Of a stretch of 64,000 bases of DNA, positions 41,897 through 50,473 are shown one piece after another. A program made the position numbers and the translations under genes. This stretch comes from QHVT01 sp036389275 (lineage in GTDB: Bacteria > Acidobacteriota > Thermoanaerobaculia > Gp7-AA8). The notes beneath the pieces are model-generated. The model was not told where the DNA came from. It searched no databases and saw nothing but the letters and a program-made list of their open reading frames with translations. The stretch covers positions 18,027-82,026 of the forward strand of contig DASVQE010000044.1 of the NCBI GenBank assembly GCA_036389275.1, written 5' to 3'. How positions within the stretch are numbered: the first letter of the stretch is position 1; each line of letters starts with the position of its first letter.

Positions 41897-44752
41897 TTAG
41901 AAGCGGAAGCGAACGCCGAGCTGCGCCAGGCGCTGCTCGCCCTGGCCGGTGTCGCCGGCGAAGAGTGACGGCTGATACGAGCCGTTCGACTGGCGAACGA
42001 AACGCGTGCCGTTCTTGGAGTTGAGCACGTTGAAGATCTCGCCGATCAGCTCCACGGCGTAGCCGCCGCCGAAGCCGAACTCCTTCGACACGCGCATGTC
42101 GAGCTGCGAGAACGAGTTGCCGCGCTCACTGTTCACATGCGAGACGCTCGGATCGAGCACGTTGCCGTAGCCGAGGCGCGTGCCGCCGGTGAACTTCGAG
42201 AACGGCGTGGCGGAGCGATAGCGGAAGATGCCGGAGAGGTTGATGCCCAGCGGCGCGCGGTAGGTCGTGCTGAGCGTCACGCGATGGCGCGCGTCGGTGA
42301 AGAGCGGGCCGTAGTTCTCCGGAGCGTACGGATCGAGCGGGTTGACCGGGGTGTTGAGCTGCGCGTCCGGCTGCAGCGAGCCGTCCCACAGACGGAATTC
42401 GTCGGCGCCGGTGAGCACGTTGCCGGTCGCTTCCGACCAGGTGTAGAAGCCCTGCGATTCGAACTTCGACGCACGGGCGTGGAAGCCGACGTTGAAGCCC
42501 TTGTACTCGGCCGAGCCGTCGCCGACCCAGAGGCGGATGTTGCCGCCCGCGGAGTGGCCCGGGATGATGCGCGCGCCGTTGACGATCGGGTTCGCGCGGA
42601 AGCGGAACGGGATGTTCTCGTAGTCGATGTGCACGGCCTCGAAGTTCAGGCCGAGCGAGTTGCTGACCTCGAACGAGTAGCCGAGCGAGAGCTGGCGCGA
42701 CTCCGGCGCCTGCCACGACTTCTGGGCGATGTTGTTCGGCTGCGGCGCACCGCCGCCGCCTTGGTTCGGCGGGAGCGGATCGCCGGGGCGGAAGAAGGTG
42801 CCGTTCGGGTTCTTGATGCCGTTCGGATCTTCGTAGCTGTACGTCGCGCCGTAGGTCGACGACTGCACCGACAGCGCCGGGAAGAGGACCGTGGCGTTGG
42901 TGTACGGGAAGTCGTAGTAGATGCCGTAGCCGCCGCGGATGATGTGGCGGCCGTCGCCTTTCATGTCATACGAGAAGCCGAGGCGCGGAGCGATGTTGTT
43001 GTCGTCGTCCTCGAGGACGTCCGCTTCGCCGTTCGCGAACGGACGCAGCCACTCGATCTCCGGGTGCGCGGCCGCCGCGGCTTTGTACTGCGCGAGCAGC
43101 GGATTGCTGCGCTGATCGAGATCGAATCCGGTCCAGAGGTCGTATCGCACGCCGACGTTGATGGTCAGCCGGTCGTTGAGTGCGATGTCGTCCTGCGCGT
43201 AGAGGTTGTACTGCTCGATCGGCGTCTGGTCGCCGGAGAAGCCGGAGAAGATGGTGATGGCCTGCACCGGCGAGTTCGGATCGTCGGTGAGCATGTCGAA
43301 GCGGCCGGCGGTGCCGGTGGTGAAGTCGCCGCCGAGGATCGGCTCGTGGATGTACGCGGCGCCGACCTTGAAGTCGTTGCGGCGGTTCATCAGCGTCGAG
43401 GACCAGGCGAAGTCATCGCGGAACTGCGACTTCTCCTGCGTGGTGGTCTGCGGGGTGTTGACGTTCTGGCCGATCTGCACGCCCGACGGGAAGTAGAAGT
43501 TCGGATCGTTCGAGTCGGCGGTGATGGCGTTCGCGAAGCGAGTCCACTGGTAGACGAACTCGTTCTGCTTGTTGCCGCCCAGCGTCCAGGAGTGGCTGCC
43601 GAGGATCGACTTGTAGTCGTTGGTCAGCGTGCCCCACGCCGTCGGCGCGTTGTACGGGAACGCGGCGTACTTGTCGCTGTTCTTCTGGAAGCCGTAACGC
43701 ACCTGCACGAACTGGCGCGCGGTGGCATTGAGCGTCGCTTTCGCCGTTCCCAGCTCGTCCTTGAACGGATAGCCGATGGCGTTGCCGTCGAACGACGGAG
43801 CCAGGCCGCCGGTGTCGATCACGACGGTGGTCTGGCGGTCGGTCTTCTCGTAGGTGCCGAAGAAGTGCGCGCGGTCGCGGACGATCGGGCCGCCGAGCGA
43901 CGCGCCGTACTGCTTGCGCTCGTAGTCGCCCTTGCCGCTGCCGGCGAGGCGCTCGGCCTCGGTCTTCTCGTTGAGGCTCTTGTCGCGGAAGAAGCCGTAG
44001 ACGCTTCCGTCGAAGTCATTCGTGCCGGTCTTGGTGACGACGCTCAGCACGCCGCCGGACGAACGTCCGAACTCGGCCTTGTACTGCATCGTCTGGATCT
44101 TGAACTCCTGCACCGCTTCGAGGTTGAAGTTCTGCAGCGCGCCGCCGATCGTGTCGTCGGTGTTGTCGCCGCCGTCGATGACGAAGTTCACGTTGCGGCC
44201 GCTGCCGCCGTTGAGTGCCACGGTGAGCTGACCCGGCTTGGTCGGGTCCTGGTTCACCGACAGCGTGGTGCCCGGCGCGAGCGAAGCGAGGTTCGCGAAC
44301 TGCCGGCCGTTGAGCGGCAGGTTCTCGAGCTCCTGGCGGCTGACGACGGTGCCGATGGCCGGCTCCGTGGCCACGAGCGGCGCATCCGCCGTGACGGTGA
44401 TCGCTTCGCTGACCGTGGCCTGCTTGAGGCGCACGTCGAGATCGCGGGTCGAGGCGACATTCAGCTCGACGTTCTCGGTCGTGACCGTCGCGAAGCCGGA
44501 GAGCTCCGCCGTCACGCGATACGTGCCGATCGGCAGCGCCTGGAAGCGATACGTACCATCGGTCCCGGTGACCGTGGTGCGCGTGAAGCCGGTCTCCGTG
44601 TTCGTCGCCGTCACGGTGACGCCGGGAACCGCAGCTCCCTGATCGTCAGCGACGCGTCCGGAAAGAGACGCGCCACCGCTCTGCGCGAACAGCATGGTTG
44701 GGATCAACAGGGCCATGAGAAGCAGGGGCAACCATTTGAACGTGCGACTCGT
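41897..44752 (-). CDS. TonB-dependent (Oar-like) outer-membrane receptor
   Basis: A 951-residue outer-membrane protein. Signal peptide MTSRTFKWLPLLLMALLIPTML-FA, then a carboxypeptidase-regulatory-like domain (about 26-110: SLSGRVADDQGAAVPGVTVTATN), a plug (about 120-220, with PLNGRQFANLASLAPG), and a long beta-barrel ending in a terminal Phe (LGVRFRF). This is the Oar/carboxypeptidase-TonB class abundant in Acidobacteriota and Bacteroidota, probably moving glycans, peptides or other large ligands. No substrate gene is adjacent. It has its own promoter and terminator. Confidence 0.93.
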   Translation of the reverse strand, partial: TSRTFKWLPLLLMALLIPTMLFAQSGGASLSGRVADDQGAAVPGVTVTATNTETGFTRTTVTGTDGTYRFQALPIGTYRVTAELSGFATVTTENVELNVASTRDLDVRLKQATVSEAITVTADAPLVATEPAIGTVVSRQELENLPLNGRQFANLASLAPGTTLSVNQDPTKPGQLTVALNGGSGRNVNFVIDGGDNTDDTIGGALQNFNLEAVQEFKIQTMQYKAEFGRSSGGVLSVVTKTGTNDFDGSVYGFFRDKSLNEKTEAERLAGSGKGDYERKQYGASLGGPIVRDRAHFFGTYEKTDRQTTVVIDTGGLAPSFDGNAIGYPFKDELGTAKATLNATARQFVQVRYGFQKNSDKYAAFPYNAPTAWGTLTNDYKSILGSHSWTLGGNKQNEFVYQWTRFANAITADSNDPNFYFPSGVQIGQNVNTPQTTTQEKSQFRDDFAWSSTLMNRRNDFKVGAAYIHEPILGGDFTTGTAGRFDMLTDDPNSPVQAITIFSGFSGDQTPIEQYNLYAQDDIALNDRLTINVGVRYDLWTGFDLDQRSNPLLAQYKAAAAAHPEIEWLRPFANGEADVLEDDDNNIAPRLGFSYDMKGDGRHIIRGGYGIYYDFPYTNATVLFPALSVQSSTYGATYSYEDPNGIKNPNGTFFRPGDPLPPNQGGGGAPQPNNIAQKSWQAPESRQLSLGYSFEVSNSLGLNFEAVHIDYENIPFRFRANPIVNGARIIPGHSAGGNIRLWVGDGSAEYKGFNVGFHARASKFESQGFYTWSEATGNVLTGADEFRLWDGSLQPDAQLNTPVNPLDPYAPENYGPLFTDARHRVTLSTTYRAPLGINLSGIFRYRSATPFSKFTGGTRLGYGNVLDPSVSHVNSERGNSFSQLDMRVSKEFGFGGGYAVELIGEIFNVLNSKNGTRFVRQSNGSYQPSLFAGDTGQGEQRLAQLGVRFRF

Positions 44753-44811
44753 CATTCGTTCACCATCCTTCAAGTAGATACTGCACCGATCTGAGCGGAC
44801 TTGTGCGGGCA

Positions 44812-44841
44812 ATCATACGAGTAAAGACGCACGGCGTACAA
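44812..44841 (-). promoter_or_regulatory. Promoter of the TonB-receptor gene
   Basis: Minus-strand TTGTAC (44841-44836) and TATGAT (44817-44812) separated by 18 bases, about 60 bases before the ATG at 44752. Fits a housekeeping -35/-10 pair. Confidence 0.5.
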
Positions 44842-44852
44842 ACGGGTTTTCG

Positions 44853-44900
44853 CCCTTTTTTCAAGGGATTCACGGGCCTTCGGATTTTTGGACCGTGAAT
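44853..44900 (-). terminator. Possible terminator region after the sulfatase gene
   Basis: ATTCACGG/CCGTGAAT (44868-44875 with 44893-44900) forms an 8-bp stem with a 17-base loop, directly followed on the minus strand by a smaller CCCTT/AAGGG hairpin (44853-44867). No clean T run follows, so strength is uncertain. Confidence 0.35.
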
Positions 44901-44916
44901 TCGCGGGAGTGGATTT

Positions 44917-47022
44917 TCAGCGGCCGATTTTGGCGAGCAACGACTGCGCGGCACGACGCTGTTCGGCGAACTGCGGATCGTTCGCGGAGCGGCTGATGAA
45001 GGTGCGGTATTCGGCGACGGCCGCGGCGAAGTTGCCGGAGAGCTGCAATGCCACGGCACGATTCAGACGTGCCTCGTGATACTCCGGCGCGAGCTGCAAG
45101 GCCTTGTCGAAGTTCGTGACGGCGTCGGCGTAATGCTCGCGATCGATGTCGAGCGCGCCGAGGCCGTTGAACGGATCGGCATACCGCGGCGCGAGCTCGA
45201 TGGCGCGGCGGAACGCCGCTTCCGCTTCGTCCGGCCGCCTCAACGCGCGCGCGGCGTTGCCGATGTTGTTGAAGATGCGGGCATTACGCGGATCGATGGC
45301 CGCCGCCTGCTGGAACTCGCCGATCGCGAGATCGGGACGTCCCTGTCCGGAGTGAATGATGCCGAGCACGTTCAAGGCATCGGCGTTTTTCGCATCCCGC
45401 TTCAACGCCTCGGTCACCGCTTCGCTCGCGCGCTTCAAGTCGCCCGCTTCCTGAAATGCCGCCGCGAGGCTGTACCACGCTTGCGGATCATCAGGCGCGT
45501 AGAGCACTGCTTCGCGATAGAGCGCGATGGCGCGCTCCGGATGTCCGCGCTGCCGCTCCACTTTCGCGAGCGTCGAGCGGAACACCGGATTCTCCGGATC
45601 GGCGCGGACCAGCTGTTCGAGCGTCGACGCCGCTTCGTCGTACCGTTTCGCCGTCGTCGCCCACACCGACTCTTCGAATTTGCGGAAGAGCGGCACCATC
45701 GCTTTCGGGTCGGGGCGAGGACCGGAGCGATTCGGCGGTGTGCCTCCGATGTATCCGAGGCTGGCCAGCTTTGCCATCGTCTCCGCGTCGGGTGCGGTGG
45801 TTGCGGTTTTCGTCTGCGCCGATGCGCGCAAGGCGTTCAGCGCATCGGAGAGCGCGCGCATCACGCGGCGCTCATCGGCGTAGACGTTGCGCACTTCGCG
45901 CGCGTCGCGCGACAGGTCGTACAGCTCGGGCGACGGCGCGAGGATCAGCTTGTGATCGCCGCGGCGCAGTGACGCCAGTCCGCTCCAGCCGAAGATGGTC
46001 GCGTACTCCGTCTCCGCGTAGAGATCTGCCGCCGCCGGCTCGCCGCGTTTCTCGAGCGCCGGCGCAAGATCGCGTCCGTCGAACTGCGGCGCGTTCTTGA
46101 GACCGAGGAGCGACACGAGCGTCGGCGCGATGTCGGCCAGACTGACCGGCGTCTTCACCACCTGCGGCTCGAGCGCGCCGGGCGCGGAGACGATCAGCGG
46201 AACGCGCAAGGTCGGCTCGTACAGCAGCAGTCCATGTGTCAGCTCGCCGTGCTCGCCGAGCGCTTCACCATGATCGCCGGCGATGACGATGATGGTGTCG
46301 CGGCGACGCTCGCCGAGCGCGGCGACGAGCCGCTGCACCTGCTGATCGACGAAGGCGATCTCACCCTCGTACGGCGCGGATGCGTACCTGCTGCGCCACG
46401 GTTCCGGCGCGGCGTACGGCGCGTGGGCGTCGTAGAGATGCACCCAGGCGAAGAACGGCCGCGCGTCGTCGCGGCCGAGCCACTCGATCGCGCGATCGAC
46501 GGTGGCGTCGCCACGCCGCTCCGCCTCTAGGTGATCGCCGAGGTCGGGATCGCGCGGGATCTCGTCGTCGTACAGCGAGAATCCGCGATTCAACCCGAAG
46601 CGATGGTCGAGCACGAACGCGCCGACGAAGGCCGCGGTGCGGTAGCCGTTGTCCGCGAGCATCGTCGCCAGCGTGGCGCGATCCGCCGGAAACGCACCGG
46701 CGCCGTTGTTGCGCAATCCGTGATGCAGCGGCAGCACGCCCGACAGGATCGTGGCGTGCGACGGCAACGTGAGCGGCACCGCGCTCTGCGCGTTCTCGAA
46801 GCGCACGCCGTCCGCTGCCAGCGCGCTGAGATTCGGCGTGAGCGCGCCGAGGCGGTCGGCGCGGAATGTGTCGAGGGTGATGAGAAGGACGTTGAAGTGT
46901 CGAGGTTCGGCGCGGTGGCAGCTCGAAAGGAGGAGGAGCGCGAGGACGAAACGATGAACGATGAACGATGAACGATGAACGGGCGTTCGTTCAGCGTTCA
47001 TCGTTCCGCGTTCATCGTTCAT
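44917..47022 (-). CDS. Sulfatase-family lipoprotein fused to TPR repeats
   Basis: A 701-residue envelope protein. N-terminus MNDERGTMNAERTPVHRSSF is unusual and encoded by heptamer repeats; a hydrophobic segment with lipobox LSSC follows. The alkaline-phosphatase-superfamily domain (about 40-400) has NVLLITLDTFRADRLG, PLTLPSHATILSG and IIVIAGDHGEALGEHGE for metal binding. The usual Cys or Ser to be converted to formylglycine is replaced by Thr in PLTLPSH, so it may be a phosphotransferase or phosphodiesterase rather than a sulfatase. Six or so TPRs fill residues 450-690. The start overlaps the stop of the carboxyltransferase gene (ATGA). Confidence 0.88.
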   Translation of the reverse strand: MNDERGTMNAERTPVHRSSFIVHRFVLALLLLSSCHRAEPRHFNVLLITLDTFRADRLGALTPNLSALAADGVRFENAQSAVPLTLPSHATILSGVLPLHHGLRNNGAGAFPADRATLATMLADNGYRTAAFVGAFVLDHRFGLNRGFSLYDDEIPRDPDLGDHLEAERRGDATVDRAIEWLGRDDARPFFAWVHLYDAHAPYAAPEPWRSRYASAPYEGEIAFVDQQVQRLVAALGERRRDTIIVIAGDHGEALGEHGELTHGLLLYEPTLRVPLIVSAPGALEPQVVKTPVSLADIAPTLVSLLGLKNAPQFDGRDLAPALEKRGEPAAADLYAETEYATIFGWSGLASLRRGDHKLILAPSPELYDLSRDAREVRNVYADERRVMRALSDALNALRASAQTKTATTAPDAETMAKLASLGYIGGTPPNRSGPRPDPKAMVPLFRKFEESVWATTAKRYDEAASTLEQLVRADPENPVFRSTLAKVERQRGHPERAIALYREAVLYAPDDPQAWYSLAAAFQEAGDLKRASEAVTEALKRDAKNADALNVLGIIHSGQGRPDLAIGEFQQAAAIDPRNARIFNNIGNAARALRRPDEAEAAFRRAIELAPRYADPFNGLGALDIDREHYADAVTNFDKALQLAPEYHEARLNRAVALQLSGNFAAAVAEYRTFISRSANDPQFAEQRRAAQSLLAKIGR
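46951..47022. repeat. Heptamer repeats and their inverted copies
   Basis: Four tandem ACGATGA units (46951-46978) are followed by inverted TTCATCG-containing segments (about 46992-47022). Together they can fold into a long hairpin at the very start of the sulfatase coding region and encode its unusual N-terminus. Confidence 0.75.
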
Positions 47023-48548
47023 AAGGGGATGTTGCCGTGCTTCTTGGGAGGATTCTTGTCGCGCTTGTTGCGCAGCATGGCAAAGGTGGTGATCAGTTTG
47101 CGGCGGGTGAAGCGCGGCTCGATGATCTCGTCGATGTAGCCGCGCTCGGCGGCGATATACGGATTGGCGAATTTCTCTTTGTATTCGGCGATTTTCTCGT
47201 CGCGATTTCCCGGTGCGTTTTTATAGAGAATATTCACCGCACCTTCGGCGCCCATGACGGCAATTTCTGCGGTGGGATAGGCGTAATTCATGTCGGCGCG
47301 GATGTGCTTCGAATTCATTACGCAATAGGCGCCGCCATAAGCCTTACGCGTAATGACAGTGACTTTCGGTACAGTCGCCTCGGCCAGCGCATAGAGGAGC
47401 TTCGCACCGTGCACGATGATGCCGCCGTGCTCCTGCGCCACGCCCGGCAGAAATCCCGGGACGTCCTCCAATACCAGCAGCGGAATATTGAAGGCATCGC
47501 AGAAGCGGACGAAGCGCGCGCCTTTGCGCGAGGCGTCGATGTCGAGCACTCCCGCGAGAAACGCCGGCTGATTGGCCACGACGCCTACTGAATATCCATT
47601 GAGGCGGATGAATCCCACCACGATATTGCGCGCGAAATGCTGGTGCACCTCGAGGAAATGCTCCTCGTCGGCGATGGTCTTGATCAATTCGCGAATCTCG
47701 TACGGCTGATTCGGCGACTCCGGGATGAACGTGTCGAGCTGCGGGTCGACGCGGTTGACATCGTCCGTAGTCGCGGCGCGCGGCGCCTCCTCGAGATTGT
47801 TCGAGGGCATGTACGAGAGCAGCTCGCGAATGAGGGCGATGCAGTCTTCGTCGGACTCCGCGGCGAAATGGGCGACGCCGGAGGTTTGATTGTGCGTCTC
47901 CGCGCCGCCGAGCTTTTCCTTCGTCACTTCCTCGTGCGTCACGGTCTTGATGACGTCGGGACCGGTGACGAACATGTAGCTGGTCTTCTTCACCATCAGG
48001 ATGAAATCGGTGATGGCGGGCGAATAGACGGCGCCGCCGGCGCACGGCCCCATGATCGCGGAGATCTGCGGGACCACTCCGGAGGCGAGCGTGTTGCGGA
48101 GGAAGATGTCGGCGTAGCCGCCGAGGGAGACCACGCCTTCCTGAATGCGCGCGCCGCCGGAGTCGTTGAGGCCGACGACCGGCGCGCCGTTTTTCACGGC
48201 GAGGTCCATGATCTTGACGATCTTCGCCGCGTGCGTCTCCGACAGCGAGCCGCCGAAGACGGTGAAGTCCTGGGCGAAGGCGTAGACCAGCCGCCCCTGG
48301 ACAGTCCCGTAGCCGGTGACGACACCGTCGCCGGGAATGCGCTGCTTGTCCATGCCGAAGTCCTGCGAGCGATGGACGACGAGCTGGTCGAGCTCCTGGA
48401 ACGAGCCGGGATCGAAGAGGAGCGCGATGCGCTCGCGGGCGACGAGCTTCCCTTCGTTGTGCTGGCGGTCGATGCGGGCCTGCCCGCCTCCGAGCTCGCT
48501 CTCGGCGCGGCGGCGCTCCAGTTCAGCGACGGTCTCTTCGAAGGACAT
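47019..48548 (-). CDS. Acyl-CoA carboxylase carboxyltransferase subunit
   Basis: Biotin-dependent carboxyltransferase (propionyl- or acetyl-CoA carboxylase beta type, or methylmalonyl-CoA decarboxylase alpha). The 509-residue protein has ARERIALLFDPGSFQELDQLV, FGGSLSETHAAKIVKIMDLA, GLNDSGGARIQEGV, FMVTGPDVIKTV-like MFVTGPDVIKTVTHEEV, and the C-terminal half with FLPGVAQEHGGIIVHGAKLLYA and AYGGAYCVMNSKHI. Full length. The biotin carboxylase and carrier genes are not in view. It overlaps the DUF507-like gene (TAATG) and the sulfatase gene (ATGA). Confidence 0.93.
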   Translation of the reverse strand: MSFEETVAELERRRAESELGGGQARIDRQHNEGKLVARERIALLFDPGSFQELDQLVVHRSQDFGMDKQRIPGDGVVTGYGTVQGRLVYAFAQDFTVFGGSLSETHAAKIVKIMDLAVKNGAPVVGLNDSGGARIQEGVVSLGGYADIFLRNTLASGVVPQISAIMGPCAGGAVYSPAITDFILMVKKTSYMFVTGPDVIKTVTHEEVTKEKLGGAETHNQTSGVAHFAAESDEDCIALIRELLSYMPSNNLEEAPRAATTDDVNRVDPQLDTFIPESPNQPYEIRELIKTIADEEHFLEVHQHFARNIVVGFIRLNGYSVGVVANQPAFLAGVLDIDASRKGARFVRFCDAFNIPLLVLEDVPGFLPGVAQEHGGIIVHGAKLLYALAEATVPKVTVITRKAYGGAYCVMNSKHIRADMNYAYPTAEIAVMGAEGAVNILYKNAPGNRDEKIAEYKEKFANPYIAAERGYIDEIIEPRFTRRKLITTFAMLRNKRDKNPPKKHGNIPL

Positions 48549-48799
48549 TAGAGGATGAAGTTCCGCTCCGCGGCGAGGCGCCGCATCTCTTCTTCGATGT
48601 CGCCGCTCGACGCTTTCGGGCCGAGGCGTTGCCGCGCCTCCTGTTCGAGCGACTCGGCCGCGGCAAAGTTCTCGCCCAGCAGGTGCGCGACCACGGTGAT
48701 GCCCGCCTCCGCATCGCGGAACTCGACCAGTCCGCGGTCTTCGAGCCGGTTCACGATGGCGCGCGCGAGGAACTCGATCCGTTTGCCGGTGGCGCTCAC
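48548..48799 (-). CDS. DUF507-like small protein
   Basis: An 83-residue acidic helical protein (RIEFLARAIVNRLEDRGLVEF, then EQEARQRLGPKASSGDIEEEMRRLAAERNFIL in shorter helices). Length, the LARAIVNRL segment and the C-terminal R-R-L-A motif resemble DUF507 proteins of Acidobacteriota and delta-proteobacteria. Its stop overlaps the carboxyltransferase start (TAATG). Function unknown. Confidence 0.65.
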   Translation of the reverse strand: MSATGKRIEFLARAIVNRLEDRGLVEFRDAEAGITVVAHLLGENFAAAESLEQEARQRLGPKASSGDIEEEMRRLAAERNFIL

Positions 48800-48809
48800 G
48801 ACCGGCGCA

Positions 48810-49625
48810 TTAAAGCATCATCTCCGCGCCGAAGGAACCGCCGCCGTACGGGTACCAGACCGTCTCCCTGGCGACCGCATCAATGCGCGCAACGCGCACG
48901 GTGCACGGAAAGACGTCCGCGCCGTCGTCGACCAGCACGCGCAGGATCAAGCCGTCGACCGGCGCGAGCAGCGCCACGGCGACGGGACGGCTGTAATCGA
49001 TCTCCGTCGTCGGGCAGACCAGGCGCAGATCGAGCGGCATGCGCATGGGGCGGAGGCGATAGCTGGGGCGATACCAGTTGGGATACGGAGGTGCGTCGAT
49101 GCGGACGTCCGGAATGGCGGAACCGCGTCCGTCCACACCTCCGGAGGTCTGGCGCAACTCGACATTCGGCGGCGCGAGCCCGACCAGCGACGGCAGCAGC
49201 GCCGCGGCGACGTGCGGCGCGAGCCGCAGCAGCGGCGGCGCCGCGCGCTCGACTTCGCTGGCGCGCGCCAGCGCGGCGGCGACGGCACGTACGGCATCGA
49301 CGTCGAACGAGCCGAGATCGACCAGCGCCCGCAGCCGGCCGCGGATGAGCGAGGCATGAATGCGGCGCGTGGTCTCGCGCCAGTGCACGCCGTCGCAATC
49401 GTGCTCGGCGACACCTTCGACGACGATCAGCCGTTCGCACCGGAGCTCGCGCAGCGCGGCGGCGACGCGCACGACTTCGCCTGCGTCGAGCGACGGCGCC
49501 TCGCCCACCTCCGGCTCGCACTCGAAGCGCTCGCCGTCTTCGCGCGCGACGCCGCACTCGGCAACGCGCACGAGCGTGCCGTTCTCCCAACGGACGACCG
49601 CGCCGCGCTTGCGATAGACGCTCAC
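48810..49625 (-). CDS. Unknown protein coupled to a TldD-like peptidase
   Basis: A 271-residue protein translated from a GTG overlapping the TldD-like stop. Blocks: VYRKRGAVVRWENGTLVRVA, RCERLIVVEGVAEHDCDGVHW, PNWYRPSYRLRPMRMPLDLRLV and a C-terminal PYGGGSFGAEMML. No HExxxH and no signal peptide. By position it may be the second subunit of a TldD/TldE-like pair, but it does not visibly resemble TldE. No family recognised. Confidence 0.5.
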   Translation of the reverse strand: MSVYRKRGAVVRWENGTLVRVAECGVAREDGERFECEPEVGEAPSLDAGEVVRVAAALRELRCERLIVVEGVAEHDCDGVHWRETTRRIHASLIRGRLRALVDLGSFDVDAVRAVAAALARASEVERAAPPLLRLAPHVAAALLPSLVGLAPPNVELRQTSGGVDGRGSAIPDVRIDAPPYPNWYRPSYRLRPMRMPLDLRLVCPTTEIDYSRPVAVALLAPVDGLILRVLVDDGADVFPCTVRVARIDAVARETVWYPYGGGSFGAEMML

Positions 49626-50473
49626 AGCCACTCCGTCACCAGCAGCGGCGCGTGCGAGCCGACCACGAGCTCCTGCCCTTCGCGGGAACAGACCACGCCG
49701 GGATAGCGCAGCGGCGCGCCGTGCGCGCCGCGGAGCGCGGCGGCGACGTCTGCACGCGAGCGCGCGATGGTGAATGGAGCGGCGGCGCGGCGCACCTCGC
49801 CGTCGACAAAGTCGGCGGCGGCGACGCTCACGGTCACGAGATCGGTGAGCGGATCGTACGAGCCGCCGGCGGCGAGGAGCACTTCGATGCGGCGCGGCGG
49901 CATTTCGTACGGTGCATCGTTCTGCCGCGCCACGAGCGTGGTCATGCGCCGTAGCGGCACATCCTTGAACGTGGCCCGGCGCATGGCCAGCGGCGCGTCG
50001 ACGGCGAGCCACGACGGCCAGGCCACCGGCGGCGCGTCGTGCTCGAGGGCGTGGCCGAAGGCCTCGTGCAACAGCACCGCGGCGGAGCCGTGCATCCAGA
50101 CCAGCGGCAATGCGTCGACCGCGATCGCGCCGTCGCGCGTGGCGGCGATCTCGCGCAACAACGCCAGATCGCGCGACGCGTTCGCCGGATCGCTGACCAC
50201 CGCCAGCGCGCCGAGTCGATAGGTGATGGTCGACGTCACGCCGTCGAGCGTCGCCTCCGCCACCAGCCGCACGCGGGCGTCGTCGACCAGATGCGCATGC
50301 AGCCGTTCGAGTGCGGCATCGCAGGCGGCGACGAGCGCGTCGTCGCGCGTGTCGCGGGCCACGATCTCGTCGCCCTGCTGCAGAGCCTCGCCGTACGCGA
50401 GACGGCGCTCGATCAGGCGGCGGCGCGACCAGAGCTCGTCGCGCGTCGCGGCGGCGAAACGCGCGCCGCTCAA
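49622..50473 (-). CDS. TldD-like metallopeptidase, short form
   Basis: A 283-residue protein with the peptidase U62 zinc motif H-E-A-F-G-H in VLLHEAFGHALEHD (about 127-140). TldD in the TldD-TldE complex degrades unfolded peptides and matures microcins. It is much shorter than the usual 450-480 residues; the N-terminal domain is reduced but the region around the motif and the C-terminal GVVCSREGQELVVGSHAP are clear. Start is probably TTG 50473 overlapping the kinase stop. It forms an operon with the kinase and the unknown protein. Confidence 0.7.
   Translation of the reverse strand: MSGARFAAATRDELWSRRRLIERRLAYGEALQQGDEIVARDTRDDALVAACDAALERLHAHLVDDARVRLVAEATLDGVTSTITYRLGALAVVSDPANASRDLALLREIAATRDGAIAVDALPLVWMHGSAAVLLHEAFGHALEHDAPPVAWPSWLAVDAPLAMRRATFKDVPLRRMTTLVARQNDAPYEMPPRRIEVLLAAGGSYDPLTDLVTVSVAAADFVDGEVRRAAAPFTIARSRADVAAALRGAHGAPLRYPGVVCSREGQELVVGSHAPLLVTEWL

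Noticed and set aside
42137..44794. A plus-strand protein of almost 890 residues
   Set aside because: Entirely antisense to the TonB-receptor gene; Arg/Val/Ala/Glu-rich composition typical of the complement of a GC-rich gene.
46951..46980. CRISPR-like direct repeats
   Set aside because: The units are seven bases without spacers; there are no cas genes in the window.
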